Of a stretch of 64,000 nucleotides of DNA, positions 21,761-32,637 are shown piece by piece; within the stretch, counting starts at the first letter, position 1, and every line of letters starts with the position of its first letter. The notes under the pieces were generated by a model. That model was not told the origin of the DNA. It did no database searches and saw nothing but the letters and a program-made list of their open reading frames with translations. The DNA is from Inia geoffrensis. Lineage: Eukaryota > Chordata > Mammalia > Artiodactyla > Iniidae. The stretch covers positions 53,351,001-53,415,000 of the forward strand of contig CM070901.1 of assembly GCA_036417435.1 (NCBI GenBank), given 5' to 3'. A program made the translations under genes and the position numbers.

Positions 21761-22789
21761 TCTGTAAAGGGTCCTCCTTGAGTTTACATATGAATACTAA
21801 TCAATCCATTCATATAAGAGAACTACGCAGGCAGGGAAAGAGACACCTAAAAGCATTAGACGAAACAGTTCTTGGGGCTCTTGGAGTTTCTCTTCCCACC
21901 TGTCAGAGTGCAGAATTTAACACAGGGCACTGTGTAGAGTACCCAAAAGAGTTTTGCCACAGTATCAGGGAAAAACTAACCCTATACTAAATGCTGCTCT
22001 GTCCCACCAAAAACAAAAGCAAATAAACAAAAAAACTTAAAATTAGGCATAAAGGATGAAACTGTTTCCAAGAAGTTAAATGGTGTCACTGAACAAGAGG
22101 CAATAGTATTTATAATAGTTCAAAATATCCAGTACCCAACAAGGTAAAATTTACAATGCCTGCCATCCAATCAAAATTACCAGCCATCAAAAGAAAGAAG
22201 AAGGTCTGACCCACAGTGAGAGAGAAATTCAAGCAAATTGACCCAGCAATGACACAAATAGAATTAGTAAATAAAGATATTAAGAGCATTATTATCCAGT
22301 GGTGTACTGAAGTCAGGTCATACTGGCTCAGGAGACCCCATTTTTCAATTATTCTCAATTATTCGGAATTACCATTGTTTAAAATCTTATAGACATAACA
22401 ATTAAATAATTTATATTTAAAGCAAAGGTAACAAATACAAAAACTCATCACTTGCTAATTATTTTGCTACATTTTCGTATGATCTATGCTTCTGAGGTTA
22501 AGGTTATTGTATTTGTATGTTATGAACAGACACTATGAAATAGTGTGCTCCTATTGTGCATCTGTTCTCAATTCTACATTCAGTGATGACATGTTGGTAG
22601 CTTGAAATTAGCCAGAGTGGGATAATATAAAGCATAGAAATATTTAGATGTGACAAATCAAGGCTGTGTTATTTTTTTGGCCAAAAAGCCAAATATTTTC
22701 CAGCACAACATAAATTATAACTGTATTCCCTATGTTCAAGAAGCTAGAAGAAATATGGAACATACTAAGTAGAGACACAGAAGATATAA

Positions 22790-22839
22790 AGATAGATAGA
22801 TGATAGAGAGATAGATAGATAGATGGATAGACAGATAGC
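22790..22839. repeat. (GATA)n microsatellite, imperfect
   Basis: GATAGATAGATGATAGAG and onward, with several substitutions and one unit slip. Confidence 0.92.
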
Positions 22840-22984
22840 TACAATACTGGATAAATATAAGAGTAGGTTAGACTTTGAAGAAGAAGAGATTAGTGATCTG
22901 GAAAACAAAGCAATAGAAATAATCCAAAATAGAATGCATAGAGAAAAATATTTTTTTTAATAAATAAATAAATAAATACATCAT

Positions 22985-23640
22985 CAGTGAGCTCTAGGAC
23001 AATTTCAAGTGACCTATATGGGCTCCCATGAACATCAGTCCCCAGCCCACTCCAGTGCCAGGCTGGCCCCTGACTCCAGACAGGGCCCCACAGACCCTGA
23101 TCCCCAACCCACCATAGCAGGCCAGCCCTGCAGCCTCAGCCTCCAGGCCAAACCCCAGGTTACAGGGTGACTCCAACAACCCTAAGCTCCAGGCTTATCC
23201 TAATGCCTGGCCAGATCCCATGGCACCAGCTTTCAGGTCAACTCCAGTGAAATCGGGTTCCTAGCCTGTGCTAGTACGAGACCAACTGTCACAGACCAAG
23301 ACCCTGCGGCCCAACCAAGTGGTCCCCAGCACCTGATTGACCCCTGTGAACCCAGGATCCAGCTGCACTCACAAAGACCCAGGTCCCAGACCCATTCCCT
23401 CAGACTCAAGCACCAGGCCCACTTTAGGGAACCCAGGTTTCAGGCCTGCCCCTCAGGACCTAGGCACCAGGCTGGTCCCCATGGACCCAAGCACCAGGCT
23501 GGCTCACCTGCTGACCCAAGCACTGGACCTGCCCACCCATGGACTCCAGCCACCCACAGACACCACCAGACAGCCTACCCAGAATCTCTGGAGGGGCTGA
23601 CTGGTGAAGGACGTTGCCTGCCAAAGCTAGTCTGTAAAGC
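22985..23640 (+). repeat. C-rich, internally repetitive L1 5'-UTR-type segment
   Basis: An abrupt switch from A-rich to C-rich sequence. Loose units of roughly 30-40 bases share the theme GACCCAAGCACCAGGCTGG (for example 23450-23520, where two near-identical units sit side by side). I recall such degenerate CCCAGG/CACCAGGC repeats from the 5' UTR of older primate and mammalian L1s. The A-rich text that follows reads like the entry to ORF1. The proline-rich open frame at 23337-23600 is a by-product of this composition. Confidence 0.55.
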
Positions 23641-25150
23641 CCGTAAGAGGTACCTGCTTTTTCAAATGCACAGACACAAATGCAAGACGATAAGGATCAT
23701 GAAAAATCCAGGAAACATGACACCACCAAAGGAAACTAATGAAACTCCAATGACTGACTCTAAAGAAATGGAAATCTATGTAAGTTTCTTATAGTATACT
23801 TTAAATGTTTAAAGTCACTTGAAGGTAAACAGCTGTAATTTAAAGATGTGTACTACAAACTCTAAATCAATCTCCAAAATAAAAAGAAAGAAAAGAAAAC
23901 AAAGAATTATGGGTAAGAAATCAAAAAGATTAAATAGAATTATAAAAAATAATCAGTCCAAAAGATGGCAGGAAAAGGGAACAAAAACCAGGTTGTATAA
24001 ATCATATTCTGAGCTATTAAACTAGTCTCAATAAATTTAAAAGTACTTCTTCTCAAACAACAGTGGAGCTATATTAAAAATAAAACACAGAAACTATATA
24101 ACATAAACTATCCAAATAACCTATGGGTCAAAGAAGAAATCAAAAGGGAAGTTAAGTAGTATTTTAATTGTATGACAATGAAAAAACACCTCAAAATTTG
24201 TGAGTTGCAGCCAAACAGGGATTAGAGGGAAATTTATAGTAATAAATGCCTTTACTAGAAAGTAATAAAGGTTTCAACTAAATTACAGCTCCCACCTTAA
24301 GGAACTGAAAAAAAAAGGAATAAATTAAACCCACTGTACACAAAGAAAGATAAATAATAGAGATTAGAGTGAAAACCAGTGAAATAGATAGTAGAAAAAC
24401 AACACAGAAGATCAATTAAATGAAAAGTAGTTTCTTAGAGAAAACAAATAAAACTGATAACCTTCTAGCCAAACTGATTTAGAAGAGAAAGAGAGAGAAG
24501 GAAAAAATTGTTAATATCAGGAATGAGAGAAGTAACATTACTCCAAAATCGATAGACATTAAAAGAATAATAAGGAAATATTACAAACAACTTTATGCCA
24601 ATAAGTTTGACAAGTTAGATGAAATGGGCTAATTTTGTGAAAGACATAAACTCAAAGTTCACTAAAGAAGATGTAGACAGGGCCTCCCTGGTGGCACAGT
24701 GGTTTAGAATCTGCCTGCCAATGCAGGGGACACGCATTCTATCCCTGGTCCGGGAAGATCCCACATGCCTCAGAGCAACCTAAGCCCATGTACCACAACT
24801 ACCTAGCCTGCTCTCTAGAGCCCACGAGCCACAACTACCGAGCCCGCAAGCCACAACTACTGAAGCCTGAGCTCCTAGAGCCTGTGATCTGCAACAAGAG
24901 AAGCCACTGCCGCCATGAGAAGCCCGTGCCCCGCAGTGAAGAGTAGCCCTTCCCTCGTCACAACCAGAGAAAGCCTGCACACAGCAACAAAGATCCCACA
25001 CAGCCAAAAATAAATAAATAAAAAATTTAAAAAAGATTTGGAACAATAAAATAATGTACATTCTTACTTGTATTCAACATTGTACTGAAAGTTCTGGCCA
25101 CTAAAATTAGACAAGGAAAAAAATATCTATATTGGAAAGGAAAATGTGAA
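23641..25150 (+). mobile_element. Ancient L1 ORF1/ORF2 fragments, interrupted by a SINE
   Basis: After ORF1-entry-like text (GGAAACATGACACCACCAAAGG, 23713-23790) come ORF2 landmarks. These are CCTATGGGTCAAAGAAGAAATC (24120), GGGAAATTTATAG (24228), CACCTTAAGGAACTGAAAAA (24293), CAGGAATGAGAGAAGTAACATTACT and CTTTATGCCAATAAGTTTGACAAG. ORF2 resumes after the SINE at 25070-25145 (TTCAACATTGTACTGAAAGTTCTGG). Reading frames are lost; large internal deletions are evident. Confidence 0.65.
24680..25030 (+). mobile_element. CHR-family SINE, long form
   Basis: GGGCCTCCCTGGTGGCACAG head, repeated CCACAACTAC modules, GCCCCGCAGTGAAGAGTAGC module and AAATAAATAAATAAAAAATT tail. Same architecture as 5300-5652. 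Only a weak flanking repeat is visible, and the copy has several substitutions, so it is older. Confidence 0.92.
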
Positions 25151-26279
25151 ATGCACTTGTTCATAATTACAATAAAGTGCAAACATTTCTAAATACCAAA
25201 TATATATGTGTACTATAAGAAAAAGAGATTAAAAATAAAAGACCACATAGTGAAATATTATTTATATAAAAGATTTGTATAGCAAACATAAAATGAAAAG
25301 ATAAGTCATAATTTAAAAAAAAATAATTACCTATAAGTAAAGAATATTGTGGACTGAGCAGAGAAATTCAGGACTTCCCTGAGTATATTTTGTGTTATAA
25401 ATTTAACTTTGGACACATGTACAAATTTTACATGACTGTAAAAAATTAAATTTAAAAATTCATTCCAAAAAAAAGTTAAAATAAAATGAAACTAAAGAAC
25501 CTAAATGTGTATCCAGCTGGTCACATAACTGCATAGAGAGAAAGACCAAAGGAACTTTAAAAATAGACTCCAAATCATATTGTTGGTGAAAGGGCTGGTA
25601 TTATTATTCTGAGACTGTTGTGTGTGTGTATTGTGGGATAAAGCAAATGGGCAACTATATGATATTCTATCATTCCTGTTGCAAACCAAGCGTTCTCAGA
25701 ATACTTAGAGTATTGGACTTCCTACAGCCACATAACTCAGGGTCTCCAATTATTGCCATTCAATATCAAAGAAATCCAAAGATTTCAGAGTTTAGAAAAT
25801 TTAGGAATGTTAAGTTACGTTTGGCTGCTAGGTAAATGTGAGTTTACTATCTTTGCAAGTTTTCTAAAAGTAGACTAATAGTAGAAATAAAGAGATAATG
25901 ACATAAGATGTTCATTGGCATGTTAAGCTCCATTTCTCTTGGCTGTATAAAGCTGTTTAATAATGAGACTTGACTGAGTTAAAAACAGCATGGTAAAAGG
26001 AAAGAGTCAAGAACCCTGGTTTCAAGCCCTGGATCAGTTAAGGCTGACTCTGAACTGAGGGTTGTGAACTGGACAATCTCTATGGTCTCTTGACGTTATC
26101 AAACTCTGTCATGGTCCCAGTAAGCATATGAAATGCCATCAGCAGCCTACTCTTTCAGTCCTGTAGTTTCATTAGTAAATAAGCTGACTCATCAGCAAAT
26201 GTCCAATCTCACTTGAAAGGTGTATAGTATACATGTAGATATATTTTTAAAACATTAATGATATCCCAAGCTTCAACAA
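25151..26279. other. No recognisable gene or repeat
   Basis: AT-rich. Some runs of A/T resemble L1 composition, but no landmark supports an assignment. Confidence 0.4.
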
Positions 26280-26925
26280 CCAGATCACAACAGAACATTG
26301 GCACCAACATGTTTATCTGGAAGAAAACGTAACAGAGAATATATCATTAGAGAGGATAACTACAATAAAAATCTCAGGATTGGAAAGCCTGAACAATGCC
26401 AATTTACCATAAGAGTCCACAAATTGAAGGCCGCATTTGCCAGACATGGAATTCCTAAAAGGATTATCTCTGACAATGAGCCACAGTCGTCCTCAAAGGA
26501 ATTTCCACATTTTGCCAAAACATGACATTTTGAACACTTCACAGTCAGTCCACATTACCACAGAGCCAAGCCCTTTGCAAGGGCTTAGTGGTGAAGAGCT
26601 GAAAGAATGAAACTCTAAAACACATTGGACCATGCTAAGACTAATGATGAAGGCCCCTGCCTCAGACTATTTGGAGCAAGGAATGTATTGTGGGCAACTT
26701 TCACTTCCCCTTTCCCAGTTATTATAGTCTTAGCATCTCCCCTCAACACTATTATCTATGCGTGGAATGCAAGGGCCTATGGAAGTGAATCTGCTCCTCA
26801 CACAAATATTGTAAAACTGAATAAAAACAGATATGATAAACAACTCACACCACAAAGCCCTGGTCTAACCCCTCAGTCTGTGAAATCCTATTCCTTAGAA
26901 ATTATGGTTGACACCAAACACTGAA
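26280..26925 (+). pseudogene. Ty3/gypsy-type retrotransposon integrase relic
   Basis: The frame 26298-26525 carries AFARHGIPKRIISDNEPQSS followed by EFPHFAKT. This matches the RNase-H-fold integrase core of Ty3/gypsy elements, where the second catalytic Asp sits in an S-D-N-G-P-Q-type box; here the Gly is Glu. Upstream, residues around REDNYNK align with the strand that bears the first catalytic Asp. Downstream and across stops, SPHYHRAK-type text (26545-26580) and an AER segment (about 26595-26605) occupy the place of the third catalytic Glu. NRYDKQLTPQSPGL (26825-26870) resembles the region C-terminal to the core. No LTR or gag is recognisable. Relics of this class exist in mammals (MamGypsy-type); a decayed copy of a domesticated integrase gene is the alternative. 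Confidence 0.6.
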
Positions 26926-27084
26926 ATAGGAGATATTCTTGCTGGTGATGGTTTGTGTTTAAGATTACCCCAGAGTCCCACAGGGAACATTCTAGAAAAA
27001 GATTGACATTTTGTTTAATTAGTGCAAGTGTGGTTTGAAAACCTAATATGGGTCTAGACCTGTGCTGATGAAGTACAATCTTGC

Positions 27085-27341
27085 CTTAGTCAAGGCTTTT
27101 TCAGTGGCAAGTAACAGAAGTCACTCAAGCTATCTTAAGGAAAAAAATGAGAATTTATTGCATAGATCATAGGGGTATATTATGGAAGCCAAGAGCAAGT
27201 CATGCAGTTGGTCCTCATTTTGAAGACTATAGTTAGGAACTGGAAAGGTATTAGAGTCAAGGCAGAATGTGGTCCTTATCTCTACATTTCTTGTACATTT
27301 TGTTTCTTCTCTCTCCCTGCTTATAGCATAAGATGGTTGCC
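27085..27341 (+). repeat. Old interspersed repeat, left part (split by MaLR provirus)
   Basis: TTCAGTGGCAAGTAACAGAAG, CTCAAGCTATCTTAAGGAAAAAAATGAGAATTTATT and CATAAGATGGTTGCC belong to a mammalian repeat that I recognise by sight but cannot name. A second copy of its first part lies at 49555-49775. The right part resumes at 29896. Confidence 0.5.
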
Positions 27342-27905
27342 TGTGATAGGTGGCCTCCAAAATGACCTCAGTGATCTCCACATCTTCATATTAACACCCT
27401 CATGTAATCCCTTAGACCTGAGTGTGGACTGGACCCTGTAACTCCTAGTATAGAATACAACAGAAATAATAATATGTCACTTCCAAGAGTAGGTTAAAGA
27501 GATATCCTGCACACTTTCACTCTTCATTCATTCTGAGTGAAACCAGCTGCTATTTAAAAATCTGATCCATGAAGAGTCCCACACAGAAAGGAACTGAGGG
27601 AGTCCTCCAAATAACAGCCAATAAGAAAATGAGACCCTCTGTCCAACAGCGCATGAGGAATGGAATCCTGTCAACAACCACATGAGTGACAGTGGTTGGA
27701 AACGGATTCAACCTCAGGTAAGCTTTCAGATGAGACTGCAGCCCCAGCCAAAACCCTGATGGAAACCTTGTGAGAAATCTTGAGGCAGAGGCATCTAAAC
27801 AACTTGCATGGAGGTTCCTGACCCAAAAACACTGAGTTAATAAATGTTTATTGTTAAAAGCCATTAAATTGGGGGGAAAACGTTTATGTATAGATACATA
27901 ATACA
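27342..27905 (+). mobile_element. 5' LTR of a MaLR/ERVL-type provirus
   Basis: Starts TGTGATAGGTGGCCTCC and ends ...ATAATACA, giving canonical TG...CA ends. It aligns by eye along its whole length with 29322-29895: CCTCATGTAATCCCTTAGACC against CCTCGTGTAATCATCTACCC; CACTTCCAAGAGTAGGTTA against CACTTCCAAGATTAGGTTA; CTTGTGAGAAATCTTGAGGCAGAGG against CTTGTGAGAGGTAATAAGGTAGAGG. The poly(A) region is AATAAATGTTTATTGTTAAAAGCC. An ancient endogenous retroviral copy. Confidence 0.8.
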
Positions 27906-29321
27906 GATTGTGGTACCATAACAAATACCCAAAAATATGGGAGTGGCTTTAGGACCAGGAGGTGGATGGAGGCCAAAAGGGTTATAAGGAGCATGTTTAG
28001 AGAAAGCCTAAATTGCCTTGAACACATTTTTAGTTAAAATCTGGACTTTGGGGATGCTGCCAGTGAGGGCTCAAAAAAATTTAGGGGCATGTTATTGAAA
28101 ATTGAAAAAAGGAGATCTTTATTACATAGGGCCAAAAGCTTAGCAACACTGTCATCTGTAGTTATGTGGAAAGCAGAAAATGTTCCTAATAAAGTGTATG
28201 ATCTGGTTAAGTAGATTTCTAAGTAGAATGCTGAAAGCACCACCTGGTTTCCTCTTACAGATGTGAGAGAAAAGAAATAAATAGAAGGACTATTAAACAC
28301 AAAGAGACCAGGAATTAATAATTTTTAAAATTTGAAGCCACTTCAAATGGCAAACAATTCTAAAATTTAAAAACATGGTTTCCAAGTAAGGAGCAAATAA
28401 AGAGCACTGCTAGGAGAACATGGTTGAAAGATGAAGTTCAGAGTATGACTGTAAAACTTTTTGTTCAGACCTCAGAAAAAAATAGGCGATGCCTAATAGT
28501 ATTATTCAATCACACAAAAGTGCCTTTACAAAGACTTTTGTAAAGAGTTTCTCAAACAAAAGTTCTTCTAAGGAGCTTACATATACTGTCCCTTGTTCAT
28601 TTCAGCAGAGGCTCAGTGTGAAGAAAGGCTTTTCCCAAAGATATTTATGAGTATGGACTTTATCTAATGGCAATTCTAACTCCAATGACATTCATAGGAA
28701 GCCCACAATATTTCTGAGAGAATTATATCAGCAGACTGCCATCTTAGACTCAAAGGGACAGAGGCAGTACAAAAAGAAAAGAGGGAGTACAACAACCCCA
28801 AATTTAACTAGTAGGAAGCAGGCTGAGAAAAATATTCAGCTGAAAAATGTTACCTTTTATATAAAAAGAAGGACGATCCACAGGTTGCATCCAGGATACC
28901 CAGAAAACAGAACCATGGAGTACTATACTCAGACCTTGAGACATAGTCAAGGAATTCCAACATTTGATTGTCCAGATTTCAGAACTGCTATAAACTAGTG
29001 ACTCCTTTGTGGCTTCTATTTCCCCATGTCTTTTTGAACAGGAACGGACTGGTTAATCTATGCCTGTCCCATAATTGTGTATTATGTGTAATGAGGGCAG
29101 ATAATTTATCTCTTTAGTCTTAACATGTCTACAGATTGAGAGGAACCATACTCAAGGAGCTGTACTTAAGGAACTAAGGTGCCTCATCCAAACCTGGAAC
29201 TGATTTAGATAATGAGGTTCTAGACTTTGAACTGATGCCGTAATGCCATACTTCTGGGAAGGGGTGACTGTACTTTGCATGTAGGAGAGACAAGAATCAT
29301 TGGGGGGGTCAGAGGGTAGAC
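27906..29321 (+). mobile_element. Internal region of the MaLR-type provirus
   Basis: Begins GATTGTGGTACC and continues GGGAGTGGCTTTAGGACC, GGAGCATGTTTAGAGAAAGCC and AAATTGCCTTGAACACA. This is the stereotyped non-coding start of MaLR internal sequences as I recall them. It has no open frame of note, as expected for this non-autonomous class. A purine run (GGGGGGGTCAGAGGGTAGA, 29302-29320) directly before the 3' LTR fits a polypurine tract. Confidence 0.75.
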
Positions 29322-29895
29322 TGTGGTAGGCATCCTCTAAGATGACCTTCAACACCTGCTTCCTGATAATTACATCCTCGTGTAATCATCTACCCTTTGG
29401 TGTGGAACGGACCTAGTCACTTCCTTTTAATGGACAGAATATGGCAAAAGTTATGAAATACCACTTCCAAGATTAGGTTACAAAGAGACTGTAGCTTCTA
29501 TTTTGTGCATTCTCCCTCTTTCATGCTCTTGTTCTCTGATCAAAGCCAGCTTCCCTGTAGAAAGCCCCATAAAGCAAGGAACTTAGGGACGCTCCTAACC
29601 AACAACTGTCAAGGAACTGAGACTGCCTGTCCAACAGCCCATGAGGAACTGACTCCTTCCAAAAACCATGGGAGTAAGAAGAGAAACAGATCCTACCTCA
29701 GCCAACCCTTCAGATAATACCACAGTCCTGTCCAGTCAAAGTATATAGAACTTGGATTGCAGCCTTGTGAGAGGTAATAAGGTAGAGGTGCATATCTAAG
29801 TCATTCCTTAGATATATACCTAGATGATCAATGTTTCTTGTTTAAAAATGTTAACTTTTGGGTGATTTGTTATACAGCACTAAATAACTATTACA
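29322..29895 (+). mobile_element. 3' LTR of the MaLR/ERVL-type provirus
   Basis: Starts TGTGGTAGGCATCCTC and ends ...CTATTACA. Homologous to 27342-27905 in the same orientation. The polyadenylation region is diverged. Substitutions relative to the 5' LTR are numerous, so the insertion is old. The 5-base flanks TTGCC (27337-27341) and TGGCC (29897-29901) agree at four of five positions, but the second is one base from the predicted end, so the TSD is tentative. Confidence 0.8.
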
Positions 29896-30165
29896 ATGGC
29901 CCAGCCCCGCAGCCCTGTGCCTATTGCTCTGGCACCACCAACTAATAGGTCCCAGATTCTGATTGGCCCAAATTGCCTTGGGTGCCTACCATTGGTACAA
30001 ACAGCTATGGCTGTGGAGACAACAAAGTTGTTTGGTACAGTTATAGCCACAGGGTTTCGGTCCTGTGAGTAGAGATCAGTTCTTAGAGAAAAGGAAGTAA
30101 GCCAGTAAAAAGTTTCTTTGAAAAGGAAATCCACCTCTAGTTGGGAAGATGAAACACTTGAAGTA
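29896..30165 (+). repeat. Old interspersed repeat, right part
   Basis: CAGATTCTGATTGGCCCAAATTGCC and the preceding TGGCACCACC text are the continuation I expect of the family at 27085-27341 (a repeat with TGATTGG-type motifs in its second half). If right, the provirus landed in the middle of it. Confidence 0.45.
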
Positions 30166-31548
30166 AACAAAGACTTCTGAGGGCAATAAAAGATTAACTA
30201 CAGGCCCCATGTCCCTATTACCTCAAACACGGTCTAGGGCTGTACCTACTGTGACGCTAAAACAACCAGGAAGCTCTGTTACTAGAATTGTTTCCTAAGG
30301 GTTTTTTTTAATCCATTAAGCTAGCTGTTGAGCAGAGTGCTGAGAAAACAATCAATTGATTGAATCCATTTATTGACATAAAAAGAGAAGGAAGAAAGCA
30401 GGTGTCATACTAGCAAACAAATGCTCCTCTTTTATTGAAGGAAAATCTAAAATGTTAGTGCTCTACATGGCATGACTCTGCCAATGAATCCTCTTAAAAA
30501 TTGGTATCTTGTTATGATTGAACAAAAAATATGTTGGAAAGAGGATTATTAAGCGCTAAAGGTCTCTCTGAGACCAGAAACATCATGGCTGGATGACGCC
30601 AGGAAACAAGCTTCTTATTCCTATCCTTGATATTAAAGTTTTCCAACTGATAAAGACTATATATGACCAAAATGCTGTCTCATAGATTACAAAAATAAGA
30701 AGTGAGCTAGCAAAGGTGAGGACTGACAGTACAAAGAGGTGGGAGAAAAAAACAATTAGAAATAGGTCAGAAATGGGCTTTAAGTCTAGAAGCAATAGAG
30801 AATATAATCTGATTATTTATAGCACTAATTTATACCTAGAATTTTAAAAGTGAAATTTAAAGGTTAGAGATAGAAGTTCAAAGAGTAGTGCTTCCAATCT
30901 GTCAGCAAGGTAAACTGGGACAGAGAAAAGCTACAATCATTAGCTGCACAATCACACCCCATCTCCCCCACCACTACCAAAAGTTGTTTTCTCCAAGCCT
31001 TTGTTACAACCGTGTTCTGTCACATCACTGAGCAACTCACAGTTCTAATACCACTATTACTAGTAATATCAGCAACAGTTACTATTTATTGTGTCCTGGC
31101 CAAGTCTTAAGCAATGAAGTAAACACCTTTGGTACATAACATCACTTAATTCTCGAAACATTTAATTCTCTATAATGTGGGTACTATTAAGTTCTTCATT
31201 CAGTAGATGAAGAAACTCATCTAAGGCTGAGGGAGATTTACAAAACTTGTGCAAAGATGCACAGCTGGAAAGTGAAAAAGCTGGAATTTGAAATAACTTC
31301 AAAGTCCATGACCATTATGTTAGCCTCCCATGATATTTCATTTGCTAAGCACTTATATGCTATCACTGTGCTACAAGCTTAGCTTACATTATCTCATTAG
31401 GTTATCACACCTGCCTATAAGGTCTGATTATACCATTTTACAAAACAAGAATCTAAGTAAATGCACTGGTCACCAGACTATTGTCTATTGACCCTCCAGC
31501 TAAAATGAACCACTACTTAAGTAACTTACATGTGCAAAGTGACTACTT
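30166..31548. other. Unassigned; MIR-like remnant near the end
   Basis: 31075-31300 reads like antisense MIR text (TTACTATTTATTGTGTCC... GATGAAGAAACTCATC... TGCACAGCTGGAAAGTG). Another short MIR/L2-like piece is at 31340-31445. Otherwise no features. Confidence 0.45.
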
Positions 31549-31678
31549 AATAAGAACCAGCTTTGGGACTTCCCTGGTGGCTCAGTGGTTAAGAATCTGC
31601 CGGTCGATCAGAAACAAGAAGGAACTACAATCCTGCAGCCTGCGGAACAAAAACCACATTCACAGACAGATAGAAAAG

Positions 31679-32579
31679 ATGTAAAGGCAGAGGGTTATGT
31701 ACCAGATGAAGGAACAAGAAAAAAACCCAGAAAAACAGCTAAATGAAGTGGAGAAAGGCAACCTTCCAGAAAAAGAATTCAGAATAATGATAGTGAAGGT
31801 GATCCAGGACCTCAGAAAAGGAATGGAGGCAAAGACCGAGAAGATGCAAGAAATGTTTAACAAAGACCTAGAAGAATTAAAGAACAAAAAAACAGAGATG
31901 AACAATACAATAACTGAAATGAAAACTACATTAGAAGGAATCAATAGCAGAATAACTGAGGCAGAAGAACAGATAAGTGTCCTCAAAGAGAGAATGGTGG
32001 AATTCACTGCCGCAGAACAGAATAAAGAAAAAAGAACGAAAAGAAATGAAGACAGCCTAAGAGACCTCTGGGACAACATTAAATGCAACAACATTTGCAT
32101 TATAGGGGTCCCAGAAGAAGAGACAGAGAAAGGACCCAAGAAAATATTTGAAGAGAATATAGTCGAAAACTTCCCTAACATGGGAAAGGAAATAGCCACC
32201 CAAGTCCAGGAAGCGCAGTGAGTCCCATACCAGATGAACCCAAGGAAAAACACACTGAGACACATAGTAATCAAATTGGAAAAAATTAATGACAAAGAAA
32301 AATTATTGAAAGCAGCAAGGGAAAAACGACAAATAGCATACAAGAGAACTCCCATAAGGTTAACAGCTGATTTCTCAGCAGAAACTCTACAAGCCAGAAA
32401 GGAGTGGCATGATATACTTAAACTGACGAAAGGGAAGAACCTACAACCAAGATTACTCTACCCATCGAATCTCAGTCAGATTCGATGGAGAAATCAAAAG
32501 TTTTACAGACAAGCAAAAGCTAAGAGAATTCAGCACCACCAAACCAGCTCTACAACACACGCTAAAGGAACTTCTCTAA
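31679..32579 (+). pseudogene. L1 ORF1 (RNA-binding chaperone), broken
   Basis: ORF1p is the L1 RNA-binding trimer. The coiled-coil portion is legible (EEQISVLKERMVEF, heptad-like repeats over about 31760-32010). It is followed by the RRM start (CIIGVPEEE) and a C-terminal domain (REKRQIAYKRTPIRLTADFS). Lesions are a stop directly after the ATG (ATG at 31679, TAA at 31682), an in-frame TGA at 32219-32221 after VQEAQ, and a frameshift near 32465 in the last quarter. The natural stop would be TAA at 32577-32579. Confidence 0.93.
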
Positions 32580-32637
32580 GTGGGAAACACAAGAGAAGAA
32601 AAGGACCTACCAAAACAAACCCCAAACAATTAAGAAA

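Larger units (their letters stand above)
21381..22984 (+). mobile_element. Ancient L1 (L1M/HAL1-like) 5' UTR and ORF1 region
   Basis: L1-type landmarks run in order. The first is a 5'-region-like text at 21420-21700. Next comes CAATCAAAATTACCAGCCATC... AAGCAAATTGACCCAGCAATGAC (22165-22250). The third is ORF1 coiled-coil-like text GAAGAGATTAGTGATCTGGAAAAC... GCAATAGAAATAATCC... CATCAGTGAGCTCTAGGACAATTTCAAG (22880-23010). No frame is open. It contains a (GA)n at 21701-21760, a GATA repeat at 22790-22839 and an AAAT repeat at 22964-22979. Text at 22340-22700 does not match L1 and may be an unrelated insertion. Confidence 0.5.

Noticed and set aside
23337..23600. Proline-rich 87-residue open frame
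   Set aside because: Lies in the C-rich L1 5'-UTR-type repeat block. Composition alone explains it.
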